Part shown: positions 53,263 to 62,542 of the stretch, piece after piece
Position numbering within the stretch: position 1 is the stretch's first letter
Layout: every line of letters begins with the position of its first letter
Source: Pseudescherichia sp031987975
GTDB taxonomy: Bacteria > Pseudomonadota > Gammaproteobacteria > Enterobacterales > Enterobacteriaceae
DNA: 64,000 nucleotides
Direction of reading: 5' to 3'
NCBI RefSeq assembly: GCF_031987975.1
Contig: NZ_DALZYX010000009.1
Location: forward strand, 139,517-203,516
Program-made: the position numbers and the translations under genes
The notes under the pieces: model-generated
Told to the model about the DNA's origin: nothing
Databases searched by the model: none
Seen by the model: only the letters and a program-made list of their open reading frames with translations

Positions 53263-54522
53263 TTATTCCCCCTGACGCTGGTAGTCGTTACGCTGTGCGT
53301 TCGCACGGCGTTGGTCCATGATGTCACCCTGGCCAGCAGACGGTGCGTTACTGGTGCTGCTGCTGGTGCTTGACGCAGGCGGCAGGCGCAGCAGGTTATT
53401 CGCCCCGCTGGTGTCGCTCTTAGCCGCAGGCGCGCCGCCCTTCAGCATCTGATCCAGCGGCAGAACCATCAGGTTGCCGCCCTTATCGTTCACCAACACC
53501 TTGCGGGTGTGGCTCAGCACTTTTTCCATGGTTTCGATATAGAGACGCTCGCGAGTAATCTCCGGGGCAGCCTTATATTCCGGCAGGATCTTGGCAAAGC
53601 GCGCCACTTCACCCTGCGCTTCCAGGATAGTCTGGGTCCGGTAGGCACGCGCTTCCTCAAGGATACGCTGCGCCTGGCCGTTAGCACGCGGCTGAACTTC
53701 GTTGGCGTAAGCTTCGGCTTCACGAATAGACTGCTGCTCGTTCTCACGGGCGGCAATGGCATCGTCAAACGCAGCCTGCACCGCTTCCGGCGGACGTGCG
53801 GCCTGGAAGTTGACGTCAAGCAGGGTGATACCCATGTTGTACGGACGAATGGTCTCTTCCAGTTCACGCTGGGTATCGCTACGAATAACGGTACGCCCTT
53901 CGGTCAGGATACGATCCATCGTGTACTTACCGATTACGCCGCGCAGGGCGCTGTCGGTGGCCTGACGCAGGCTGTTATCGGCGCTGGTTACGCTAAACAG
54001 GTAGCGCTCAGGATTGGTCACGCGGTACTGAACGTTCATCTCAACGCGGACCACGTTCTCGTCAGAGGTCAGCATGACGCCGGAGGCTGCCAGCTCGCGT
54101 ACCGACTCAACGTTTACCGCCGTGACGTCATCAATAAAGGTCGGCTTCCAGTTCAGGCCTGGCTCTACCAGATGGCTGAACTTACCGAAACGGGTTACGA
54201 CGCCGCGCTCCGCCTCTTTAATGGTGTAGAAACCACTGGCCGCCCAGATAATAACCACTGCTGCCGCCGCGATGGTAACGATGCGTCCACCCATGCGGCT
54301 GCGTGGGCCGGGTGCGGAGCTGCCGCCGCCCGATCCGGTTCCTTTTCCACCGCCAAAGCCGCCCAGTTTCTTGCTCAGCTTGCGGAAGATATCATCTAAA
54401 TCAGGAGGCCCCTGATCGCGACCGCCTTTATTTCCATTTCCCCCAGAGTTGCCGCCTTGATTATTGCTGCTTCCCCACGGGTCGCGGTCTTGTCCGTTAT
54501 TACCGGGCTGGTTCCACGCCAT
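53263..54522 (-). CDS. hflK: Modulator of FtsH protease HflK
   Basis: A 419-residue membrane protein (E. coli 419 aa): a Gly/Asn/Gln-rich cytoplasmic N-terminus (about 1-75), one membrane helix (about 80-100) and a periplasmic SPFH domain (about 105-290), then a low-complexity Ser-rich tail. It partners HflC. It lies 66 bp downstream of hflX in the hfq operon. Confidence 0.97.
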   Translation of the reverse strand: MAWNQPGNNGQDRDPWGSSNNQGGNSGGNGNKGGRDQGPPDLDDIFRKLSKKLGGFGGGKGTGSGGGSSAPGPRSRMGGRIVTIAAAAVVIIWAASGFYTIKEAERGVVTRFGKFSHLVEPGLNWKPTFIDDVTAVNVESVRELAASGVMLTSDENVVRVEMNVQYRVTNPERYLFSVTSADNSLRQATDSALRGVIGKYTMDRILTEGRTVIRSDTQRELEETIRPYNMGITLLDVNFQAARPPEAVQAAFDDAIAARENEQQSIREAEAYANEVQPRANGQAQRILEEARAYRTQTILEAQGEVARFAKILPEYKAAPEITRERLYIETMEKVLSHTRKVLVNDKGGNLMVLPLDQMLKGGAPAAKSDTSGANNLLRLPPASSTSSSTSNAPSAGQGDIMDQRRANAQRNDYQRQGE

Positions 54523-54588
54523 GTATGTGCTCCATATTTGTTATTCGTTATCCCCTGGAGGGGAAATGTCTTCAGGCCAGCCGCCAGG

Positions 54589-55869
54589 TCAGACTACGTA
54601 GTCAACCAATGCAGGTTCTTGTTTACAGAGACGACGCCATTCAACGATCGGCAAGCGAATTTGCAGACCCAGGCTGCCGTCCTCCTCTGTCCACTCTTTT
54701 TCTATCGCCTGAAGCTGATAAAATCTGCTTCTTAACCGCCCCTCCTGCGGAGGCAGATGCAGCGTATGCTGGGCCACCTCCCCGGAGAGACGCTCGGTTA
54801 GCGCCTGAAATAACAGTGGTACGCCCACTCCGGTTTGCGCTGACAGCCAAACCCGAATCGGTCTGTTTTCATCGTCCCTGTCGATACGCGGTTCAAAATC
54901 GTCCAGCATATCGATCTTGTTCATCACCAGCAGAGTCGGGATCTCATGAGCATCAATCTCTTCGAGAACTGTATTCACCGCCTCAATGTTTTCCTGAACG
55001 CGGAGGTCGGCGGCGTCAATCACATGCAGCAGCAGCGTGGCCTGGCGCGTCTCCTGCAGCGTCGCTTTAAAGGCGGCAACCAGGTCGTGTGGCAGATGGC
55101 GGATAAACCCTACCGTATCCGCCAGCACCGTCTCGCCGACGTCGGCAACATCAATGCGCCGCAGGGTCGGATCCAGCGTGGCAAACAGCTGGTCCGCAGC
55201 GTAGACCTGCGCTTCAGTGATCTGGTTAAACAGCGTCGATTTACCGGCGTTGGTATAGCCAACCAGCGATACCGTAGGGATATCTGCTTTCGCGCGCGAC
55301 CGACGCCCCTGCTCGCGCTGTTTGCTAACGCGCTCGAGACGCGAGAGGATCAGGGTGATACGGTTACGCAGCAAACGACGGTCGGTTTCGAGCTGGGTTT
55401 CACCCGGACCGCGCAAACCAATCCCGCCTTTCTGACGCTCAAGGTGGGTCCAGCCGCGCACCAGCCGCGTGGCCAGATGGCGCAGCTGCGCCAGCTCAAC
55501 CTGCAGTTTCCCCTCATGGGTACGTGCACGTTGGGCAAAAATGTCTAAAATCAGACCGGTGCGGTCGATAACACGACATTCGCACAGTCTCTCCAGGTTG
55601 CGTTCCTGGGCTGGGGTTAGGGCATGATCAAAGAGCACAACCGATGCACCCGATGCTTTTACGGCGTCCGCTATTTCAACTGCCTTACCTTCACCAACAA
55701 AATATTTGGGGTGCGGTGCTTTACGGCTACCGGTAATCACCTGCATTGCGTCGACGCCAGCTGAAGAGACCAGGGATTCAAACTCCTGGAGATCTTCCAT
55801 ATCTTTGTCTTGCGAAAAATAGATGTGTACCAGCACCGCCTGCTCACCGGCATCATAACGGTCAAACAA
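54589..55869 (-). CDS. hflX: Ribosome-associated GTPase HflX
   Basis: A 426-residue Obg/HflX-type GTPase (E. coli 426 aa) that splits stalled or heat-damaged 70S ribosomes. The N-terminal ATP-binding domain (about 10-115, HPKYFVGEGKAVEI) and helical linker precede the G domain: G1 GYTNAGKST (about 203-211), G3 DTVGFI, G4 MNKIDM. Confidence 0.97.
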   Translation of the reverse strand: MFDRYDAGEQAVLVHIYFSQDKDMEDLQEFESLVSSAGVDAMQVITGSRKAPHPKYFVGEGKAVEIADAVKASGASVVLFDHALTPAQERNLERLCECRVIDRTGLILDIFAQRARTHEGKLQVELAQLRHLATRLVRGWTHLERQKGGIGLRGPGETQLETDRRLLRNRITLILSRLERVSKQREQGRRSRAKADIPTVSLVGYTNAGKSTLFNQITEAQVYAADQLFATLDPTLRRIDVADVGETVLADTVGFIRHLPHDLVAAFKATLQETRQATLLLHVIDAADLRVQENIEAVNTVLEEIDAHEIPTLLVMNKIDMLDDFEPRIDRDDENRPIRVWLSAQTGVGVPLLFQALTERLSGEVAQHTLHLPPQEGRLRSRFYQLQAIEKEWTEEDGSLGLQIRLPIVEWRRLCKQEPALVDYVV

Positions 55870-55936
55870 GCGTAAACCCTCTTAGAATACCAGCGGGGAA
55901 CACCTGGCTCCCCGACATGGAAAACAGCAAAAAACC

Positions 55937-56245
55937 TTATTCGGTCTCTTCGCTGTCCTGTTGTGATGCAGAAGAACCCTGCGCGTTGCTGCTATGGTGA
56001 TAGTTACTGGTGCCGCCACCGGTGTTGTTGCTGTGATGAGAAACCGGACGCGACGGGACAACAGTAGAAATTGCGTGCTTATAGACCATCTGGCTGACCG
56101 TGTTTTTCAACAGGATCACGAACTGATCGAAAGACTCAATTTGACCTTGCAGCTTAATACCATTCACCAAATAAATAGAAACCGGAACGCGTTCCCGACG
56201 CAGCGCGTTCAGAAACGGGTCTTGTAAAGATTGCCCCTTAGCCAT
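55937..56245 (-). CDS. hfq: RNA chaperone Hfq
   Basis: A 102-residue protein (E. coli 102 aa). The Sm core (about 7-66) shows QDPFLNALRRERVPV with proximal-face residues Gln8/Asp9, and the Sm2 motif VYKHAIST with Lys56-His57. The flexible tail is Ser/Asn/His-rich and ends in acidic DSEETE, which in E. coli displaces RNA from the core. Confidence 0.98.
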   Translation of the reverse strand: MAKGQSLQDPFLNALRRERVPVSIYLVNGIKLQGQIESFDQFVILLKNTVSQMVYKHAISTVVPSRPVSHHSNNTGGGTSNYHHSSNAQGSSASQQDSEETE

Positions 56246-56341
56246 TCTATCTTTTCCTTATATGCTTGTTTTGTACTTTGAACCCGAAGGCCCTGAAAAC
56301 TGCGTAAAATTTTGCGCACGATCCGATGTAATTGTACACAT

Positions 56342-57304
56342 TCAGCCTGCGTTAGCACCAATAACCTGTAATACTTCATTTCGCGCCTGCTCTGGCTTTT
56401 CACTGTCTAACCAGTGAACGTCCTCCCAACCGCGAAGCCAGGTTATCTGGCGTTTCGCTAACTGTCTCGTCGCGCAAACACCTCGATAAACCATTTCCTC
56501 ATATGAGATCTCGCCTTCAAGATATGACCACATCTGGCGGTATCCCACACAACGAACGGAAGGCATGTCCGTATGCAAATCTCCACGGGCAAAAAGCGCC
56601 CGCACTTCTGCTTCAAAACCTGAAGCCAACATCTGATGAAAACGCTGCTCTATTCGTTGATGGAGCAGTTCACGGCTCGCCGGGGCGATGGCGAACTGAT
56701 GCACCTGATACGGCAGAGCTTCTCCTGACGTTTGCGTCAGTTCCGTTAAAGTTTTACCCGAAATGAAAAAAACTTCCAGTGCCCGGGAAAGCCTTTGCGG
56801 GTCGTTCGGATGAATTCGTGCACTCGCTAGCGGATCTATCTCTGCCAGCCGCTTGTGCAGCGCTTCCCACCCCTGCTCTGCCGCCATCTGTTCAATCTTC
56901 GCTCTGACCTCGGGATCCGCTGAGGGCAAGGGCGATAAGCCCTCCAGCAGCGCCTTAAAGTAGAGCATGGTTCCCCCCACCAGCAGGGGGATCCGTCCAG
57001 CGGCGGTAATCTCCGCCATCTGGGCCAGCGCGTCACGGCGAAAATCAGCCGCCGAGTACGCCTGGGCTGGATCAAGAATATCCAGCAATCGATGGGGCGC
57101 AGCCGCCTGCTCCTGGGCATCTGGCTTCGCCGTACCGATATCCATCCCCTGATAGATAAGGGCAGAATCGACGCTAATCAACTCTACTGGCAAAACTTTA
57201 CGCAGCGCGATGGCTAACGCGGTCTTTCCGGAGGCGGTTGGCCCCATTAAAAAAATTGCCTTAGGCAGGCTCGCCTTAGCTATATCAGTACTTAAATCAG
57301 TCAT
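56342..57304 (-). CDS. miaA: tRNA dimethylallyltransferase MiaA
   Basis: A 320-residue enzyme (E. coli 316 aa) that adds a dimethylallyl group to A37 of tRNAs reading UNN codons. Walker-type GPTASGKTAL (about 21-30), catalytic ISVDSALIYQGMDIGTAKP and the tRNA-binding CVGYRQMWSYLEG and CATRQLAKRQ are present. It overlaps the mutL stop by 8 bp. Confidence 0.97.
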   Translation of the reverse strand: MTDLSTDIAKASLPKAIFLMGPTASGKTALAIALRKVLPVELISVDSALIYQGMDIGTAKPDAQEQAAAPHRLLDILDPAQAYSAADFRRDALAQMAEITAAGRIPLLVGGTMLYFKALLEGLSPLPSADPEVRAKIEQMAAEQGWEALHKRLAEIDPLASARIHPNDPQRLSRALEVFFISGKTLTELTQTSGEALPYQVHQFAIAPASRELLHQRIEQRFHQMLASGFEAEVRALFARGDLHTDMPSVRCVGYRQMWSYLEGEISYEEMVYRGVCATRQLAKRQITWLRGWEDVHWLDSEKPEQARNEVLQVIGANAG

Positions 57305-59168
57305 CTTTCAGGGCTTTCATCGCCGGGGTGATATCAACACATTGTAACAAACCGCCCGGCGGCGCGTTAACCAGTTGCGGGCAAAGCAGCTCAACGTCGG
57401 CCAGCAGCGCCACGGCCTGAGCAATGTTCCACTGCGGACGCTCACTGCTCAGACGGCGGGCAATCCACTGGGCGCTCTCTGCCACGCTGAAGGTTGTTTG
57501 CTGCGCCAGGTAGCCTATCAGGTCAGGAATCAAGATTTGTAAATTTTGTTGCCGTAAGGGTAAAGGCACTGCGCGAATGGTCACATGATGTGCATCCGAC
57601 TGAAACTCAATGCCCATTTCGCTCAGCATAGTGGTTGCCCGCGTTAAGACCGCCCGCTCGTCACTCGAGACCTTCAGCCGGACCGGAATGAGCAGCGGCT
57701 GGCTGCATGGCGTGCCCTCTACCGGTAACAGCTGGGCCTGCTTAAGCCAGCGTTCGGCCACCACCAACGACAGCACACAGAGCTGGCCCTCGCGATCCAG
57801 CAGCGCGCAGTCGTCATTAACGATGGTCAGCACGCGGCCAAAGCTCTGGCTACGGGCAGTGGGCAGCGGCGCTGCGATTTTTGGCGTAGAGGGGGCGGGC
57901 GCAGCATCCGGCGTCTCCAGCAGCTTGCGGTAGAGCGCACCCTGCTGCTTTTGATATCCCGGCTGGGCGTTGGGCCACCCTGCTCCGCCTGCACTGCTCG
58001 ACGATCCCCCGCCGTGGCTGCGCGGCGCGGCGCCAGGCTCAGCGTAGCGCGGCGCAGCCGGTTCACGGGCCACGGGCGGCTGCGCGAACTGATTCTTACC
58101 GGCGGCGATGCGGTTCTCAGGGACCTGACGCGGGGCGGGTTCGTCCGCCAGCGCCAGCGGAGCGGCAATCTGCTGCTGCAATACGCTGGCAACGCCCTGG
58201 TAGATAAAGTCATGCACCAGCCGCGACTGGTGGAAGCGTACCTCGTGCTTGGCGGGATGGACGTTAACATCGACCTGATGCGGATCGATCTCAAGGTAGA
58301 GCACAAACGCGGGCTGCTGATCCGCCCCCAGCTTATCTTCACAGGCCTGGCGGATAGCATGGTTGATCAGCCGGTCGCGCATCATGCGGCCATTGACGTA
58401 GCTGTACTGGATCTCTGCTAGCGCTGACGTGGTAGCCTTTGGATCGGCCACCCAGCCGCGCATGGCTAAATCGCCGTGCTGCCACTCAATGGCCAGCGCC
58501 TGCTCCATAAACGGCAGGCCGCAGATTGCCCCCAGGCGGCGCTCACGCTGCCCGCCCGGCGGCACGGCGCGGTACTGGCGCACCATTTTACCGTTGTGGT
58601 TCAGGTTGATCGTAACGTCGAAGCGCGCCAGCGCGATGCGGCGGATCACCTCGTCGATATGGCCGAACTCGGTCTTTTCCGTACGCATAAACTTGCGCCG
58701 CGCGGGGGTGTTATAAAAGAGATCGAGCACTTCCAGAGTGGTGCCTGGCGGATGGGCGGCGGGCTTCACCGTTACGTCCATATCCCGCCCTTCGGCATAG
58801 GCTTGCCAGGCCTCCGGCTGATCGGCGGTGCGGGAGGTCAGCGTTAGCCGGGAGACCGAGCTGATACTGGCCAGCGCCTCGCCGCGGAAGCCCAGGCTGA
58901 CAATGGCCTCCAGATCGTCCAGCGAGGCAATCTTGCTGGTGGCATGGCGCGCCAGGGCGAGGGCCAGCTCATCTTTACCGATGCCGCTGCCGTTATCCCG
59001 GATGCGGATAAGCTTCGCCCCACCGCGCTCAATGTCAATATCGATGCGGGTTGCGCCCGCATCAAGGCTGTTCTCAACCAGCTCTTTCACCACCGACGCA
59101 GGGCGCTCCACCACTTCGCCAGCGGCGATCTGGTTCGCTAGCTGCGGCGGCAAGACCTGAATCGGCAT
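57297..59168 (-). CDS. mutL: DNA mismatch-repair protein MutL
   Basis: A 623-residue GHKL ATPase (E. coli 615 aa) that links MutS to MutH and UvrD. The N-terminal ATPase holds VKELVENSLDAGA (about 28-40, catalytic Glu), DNGSGI and SLGFRGEALASI; the C-terminal dimerisation domain spans about 435-623. As in other MutH-using enterobacteria, no endonuclease DQHA-type motif is seen. A Pro/Ala/Ser-rich linker of about 100 residues joins the two and is where most length variation lies. Confidence 0.97.
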   Translation of the reverse strand: MPIQVLPPQLANQIAAGEVVERPASVVKELVENSLDAGATRIDIDIERGGAKLIRIRDNGSGIGKDELALALARHATSKIASLDDLEAIVSLGFRGEALASISSVSRLTLTSRTADQPEAWQAYAEGRDMDVTVKPAAHPPGTTLEVLDLFYNTPARRKFMRTEKTEFGHIDEVIRRIALARFDVTINLNHNGKMVRQYRAVPPGGQRERRLGAICGLPFMEQALAIEWQHGDLAMRGWVADPKATTSALAEIQYSYVNGRMMRDRLINHAIRQACEDKLGADQQPAFVLYLEIDPHQVDVNVHPAKHEVRFHQSRLVHDFIYQGVASVLQQQIAAPLALADEPAPRQVPENRIAAGKNQFAQPPVAREPAAPRYAEPGAAPRSHGGGSSSSAGGAGWPNAQPGYQKQQGALYRKLLETPDAAPAPSTPKIAAPLPTARSQSFGRVLTIVNDDCALLDREGQLCVLSLVVAERWLKQAQLLPVEGTPCSQPLLIPVRLKVSSDERAVLTRATTMLSEMGIEFQSDAHHVTIRAVPLPLRQQNLQILIPDLIGYLAQQTTFSVAESAQWIARRLSSERPQWNIAQAVALLADVELLCPQLVNAPPGGLLQCVDITPAMKALKDD

Positions 59169-59177
59169 GAAATCTCC

Positions 59178-60512
59178 TTAGTTAATAAAGCTGTTCCCCG
59201 GCGATCCGGCGCTGGCCGTCTGCGCACCACCGCTCTGCGGCGATGACTGCATCGGATGTGCCTGGAAGTAGCTTTGCAGTCCAGCGTAGATGGCTTCCGC
59301 CAGCTGCTGCTGATAGTCATCGCTGTCCAGCAGGCGCTCTTCGCTGCGGTTGCTGATAAACCCGGTCTCCACCAGCACCGACGGGATATCCGGTGAACGC
59401 AGTACGCCAAGGCTGGCGTGTTCCGGACGGCGCTTGTGCAGCGAGCCGATACGCGACAGTTGGCTGAGCATATTGGTTGCGACATCATACCCGACGCGCT
59501 GGGAATGGCCGAACTGCAAATCAAGAACCGCCTGGCTTAGGTAGGGATCGGACTGGCTGTTCGCCAGTACATCGCCCGCCCCGCCCAGCAGCTCGGACTG
59601 CTTCTCATGCTGCTCCAGCCAGCTCGCCATCTCGCTGTTGGCGCGGCGGTTGGAGAGCACCCACACCGATGCGCCAGTGGCGTCGCGGTTTGGCGCGGCG
59701 TCGGCGTGAATAGAGACCAGGAAGTTGGCGTTTTGTTTCCGCGCCACATCAGACCGTCCCATCACCGAGATAAAGTAGTCTCCGTCGCGGGTCAGCACGC
59801 CCTTAAACATCGGATCGCTGTTCAGCAGCGTGCGCAGCTTACGCGCCACGGAGAGGGTAATGTTTTTCTCACGCGTGCCTCCGGGACCGATAGCGCCCGG
59901 ATCCTGGCCGCCGTGTCCGGCGTCAATCGCGATAATCACCTTGTCGCCCGAGGCAGAGCTGGCGCGCATGGCCGGACGCGTCACGGTATTGCTGCTGGTG
60001 ACGCTGGTCACTCGGTCATTTTCTTTTTTAAACGGATTACGCGCAGGCTCAGCAGGTCGCGGTGCAACTGCCGGGGTCTCAACGCGTTTCGCCACTACCG
60101 GTGGCGGCGGCGGGGGTGGTGGTGGTGCATCGGCATCAATGGTAAACACCACCGTATAGTTTGCGCCGTTCTGCCGTTTTACCGCCCGGGCTTTACCGTT
60201 TTCGGTCAGATCGACCACCAGCCGTAGCGACTGGTTATCCTTCGGCGTCCCGGAGCGAATGCTCTTTACCAGATTGTTGCCGCTGAACTGCAGCGGCAGG
60301 CCCTGAATTATGCCGGTCTGTTTAATATCCAGTGCCACGCTGCGTTTGCCCTCCTGGGAAAACGCATACTCCGGATCGCCCATAAAACTCAACGTGATAC
60401 GGGCCTGGTCATCGCCATTGGAGACCTGAATATCTGACAGACTTGCGGCGGTGGCCTGCGCGCTTAGCGCGACCAGCGCTGCCAGGGCCCAGCATTTTAC
60501 GCGACTGATCAT
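59178..60512 (-). CDS. amiB: N-acetylmuramoyl-L-alanine amidase AmiB
   Basis: A 444-residue periplasmic amidase (E. coli 445 aa) that splits septal peptidoglycan under EnvC control. It has a signal peptide (1-22, cut after ATA), an AMIN domain (about 25-125), a linker with nine consecutive prolines (about 133-141) and an Amidase_3 domain (about 192-420). Zinc ligands are in DAGHGGQDPG, REKN and SIHADA, with the final Glu in VETGFISN. It lies 9 bp upstream of mutL. Confidence 0.96.
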   Translation of the reverse strand: MISRVKCWALAALVALSAQATAASLSDIQVSNGDDQARITLSFMGDPEYAFSQEGKRSVALDIKQTGIIQGLPLQFSGNNLVKSIRSGTPKDNQSLRLVVDLTENGKARAVKRQNGANYTVVFTIDADAPPPPPPPPPVVAKRVETPAVAPRPAEPARNPFKKENDRVTSVTSSNTVTRPAMRASSASGDKVIIAIDAGHGGQDPGAIGPGGTREKNITLSVARKLRTLLNSDPMFKGVLTRDGDYFISVMGRSDVARKQNANFLVSIHADAAPNRDATGASVWVLSNRRANSEMASWLEQHEKQSELLGGAGDVLANSQSDPYLSQAVLDLQFGHSQRVGYDVATNMLSQLSRIGSLHKRRPEHASLGVLRSPDIPSVLVETGFISNRSEERLLDSDDYQQQLAEAIYAGLQSYFQAHPMQSSPQSGGAQTASAGSPGNSFIN

Positions 60513-60555
60513 CCCGTCATCCTGTAGTTACAAATATGTAGTTACAAATGCATAG

Positions 60556-61011
60556 TTACAAACGCGTCAGTAAAGACTCACCCGCGGCGGATACGGCTGC
60601 AATACGCGCCTCACGCCCCTGGGCCTGGTATTCTAAATGGATTTCGATATCCGGATCGGGCAGCACGCCCGATCCCTGCTGCGGCCACTCGACGAGGCAA
60701 ATAGCATCGTTGGCAAAATAGTCACGAATGCCCATAAATTCCAGCTCTTCCGGATCGGCAAGACGGTAGAGGTCAAAGTGGTACACCATCAGCTTATCGA
60801 GGGTATAGGGTTCAACCAGCGTATAGGTTGGGCTTTTCACGTTCCCCTGATGACCGAGCGCCTGCAGGAAGCCCCGGCTTAAGGTCGTTTTGCCCGCGCC
60901 TAAATCACCGTACAGGTAGATAACGGTTGCGCCGTTGCAGGCCTGCGCGACGCGCTCGCCCAGCGTTAAGGTTGCCTGCTCGTCGGGCAGAGGGATCACT
61001 CGATTAATCAT
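60556..61011 (-). CDS. tsaE: tRNA threonylcarbamoyladenosine biosynthesis ATPase TsaE
   Basis: A 151-residue P-loop protein (E. coli 153 aa) that works with TsaB and TsaD in making t6A37. Walker A is GDLGAGKTTL (about 35-44); SPTYTLVEPY and HFDLYRLADPEELEF follow. It overlaps nnr by 8 bp and is 43 bp before amiB. Confidence 0.97.
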   Translation of the reverse strand: MINRVIPLPDEQATLTLGERVAQACNGATVIYLYGDLGAGKTTLSRGFLQALGHQGNVKSPTYTLVEPYTLDKLMVYHFDLYRLADPEELEFMGIRDYFANDAICLVEWPQQGSGVLPDPDIEIHLEYQAQGREARIAAVSAAGESLLTRL

Positions 61012-62542
61012 GGTCTACGTCAATCACATCCGGGTTAATAACACGCATTAGCGCAGAAAAAAGATCGGTTGCCAGCATCCCGCGCGTGCCATAACGCGCC
61101 GCACGGTCGTCAGCTGCCGCACCGTGCGCTACACAGCCCACGCAGGCGGCCTCATACAGAGAGAACTTCTGCCCCAGCATGGCACCAATGATACCAGAGA
61201 GCACGTCTCCCATCCCTCCGCTGCCCATCCCGGCGTTGCCGGCATCCACGATGCCAATATCACCGTCTGCGCTCGCTACAACGGTGCCCGAACCTTTCAG
61301 GACGGCCACGCCACCGTAACGTTTTACCAGACGCTGAGCAGAAAGTAAGCGATCGCTTTCAATTTCTGCAACGTTACAGTTAAGCAGACGTGCAGCTTCG
61401 CCAGGGTGCGGAGTGATTACGCGATTGTGACGTTTATCGGGATTGATTGCCAGAAGGTTAAGCGCGTCCGCATCCCACAGCATGGGTTTGCGAAAATTCT
61501 CAATTTTTTGTAGCGCCTTTTTGCCCCACGCCTGCTGACCAAGGCCGGGACCGATGACCACCACGTCCGCCCACTCAAGGCTCTCCTCCAACAGCTTTTC
61601 TGTTAGCTCGTGCACCATCAGCTCCGGACGGGCGGCGATGAGCGGCGCAATGTTCTCGGCCCGCGTCAGGACTCTTACCAGGCCAGCCCCCGCGCGCAGC
61701 GCCGCTTCACCGGTCATGCGGATCGCCCCGGCGGTACCATGATCGCCACCGACAATCACCAGCCGTCCATTATCGCCTTTATGGGAGGTAGGACGGCGCG
61801 GCGGCAGCCACTGCGCAAGCTGCGATGCCTCCAGGCGGTGAATAGCGATCTCCTGGGCTGCCAGCCACCCCTCCAGCCCCAGCGCATTATGGTGAAGCGT
61901 GCCGGTAACGTCCCGGGCTTTCCCGGTGAGCAGGCCAGGCTTGAGGGCAATAAAGGTCACCGTATGCGCGGCATTGATTACCGCGCCAGGGGTAGTACCG
62001 GTCTGGGCATTCAGCCCGGAGGGGATATCGAGAGCGATAACCGGTGCGGCATGCGCATTAGCACGTGCAATAAGGCTCGCGGCTGGCTCACGCGGGGCGT
62101 CGGTCAGGCCGGTGCCCAGCAGGCCATCGATAATCAGATCGATCTCTTCGGGCCAGTTGCTATCCGCAGCATGGATCTCACCGGCGGCATTCAGCCAGGC
62201 CGTACGCGCCTGCTCCGCCTCTTCCGGCAAGGGCTTATCGCTCTCCAGGGCCAGCAGCGTCACCTCGATGCCTGCCGCCTTTGCCAGCCGTGCGACCACG
62301 TAGCCGTCGCCGCCGTTATTGCCGTGGCCGCAGAGGATCAGCCAGCGGCGTGATTGCGGGTAGGCAGCGCGCGCGACGTGAAAGGCTGCCTCCCCTGCCC
62401 GCTGCATCAGTTCAAACAGCGTAATGCCCAGGCTATCCGCCGCCTCTTTTTCTGCCTCGCGTAGCGCCTGCGCAGGCCAGACAGAGTGTGGTATAGTGGT
62501 ACGGTTTTTATTCAGTCTACTTTTCAACGTATGGTCCGTCAT
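61004..62542 (-). CDS. nnr: Bifunctional NAD(P)HX epimerase/dehydratase Nnr
   Basis: A 512-residue fusion (E. coli 515 aa) that repairs hydrated NAD(P)H. The N-terminal YjeF_N epimerase (about 1-220) has CGHGNNGGDGYVVARL; the C-terminal ribokinase-like ADP-dependent dehydratase (about 225-500) has GGDHGTAGAIRMTGEAAL and NAGMGSGGMGDVLSG. The ATG at 62540-62542 has GAGGGG eight bases upstream and gives MTDHT as in E. coli. Its start codon overlaps that of divergent queG by two bases. Confidence 0.95.
   Translation of the reverse strand: MTDHTLKSRLNKNRTTIPHSVWPAQALREAEKEAADSLGITLFELMQRAGEAAFHVARAAYPQSRRWLILCGHGNNGGDGYVVARLAKAAGIEVTLLALESDKPLPEEAEQARTAWLNAAGEIHAADSNWPEEIDLIIDGLLGTGLTDAPREPAASLIARANAHAAPVIALDIPSGLNAQTGTTPGAVINAAHTVTFIALKPGLLTGKARDVTGTLHHNALGLEGWLAAQEIAIHRLEASQLAQWLPPRRPTSHKGDNGRLVIVGGDHGTAGAIRMTGEAALRAGAGLVRVLTRAENIAPLIAARPELMVHELTEKLLEESLEWADVVVIGPGLGQQAWGKKALQKIENFRKPMLWDADALNLLAINPDKRHNRVITPHPGEAARLLNCNVAEIESDRLLSAQRLVKRYGGVAVLKGSGTVVASADGDIGIVDAGNAGMGSGGMGDVLSGIIGAMLGQKFSLYEAACVGCVAHGAAADDRAARYGTRGMLATDLFSALMRVINPDVIDVDHD

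Noticed and set aside
53509..54399. 296-codon open frame antisense to hflK
   Set aside because: Opposite conserved hflK; no supporting start site or domain.
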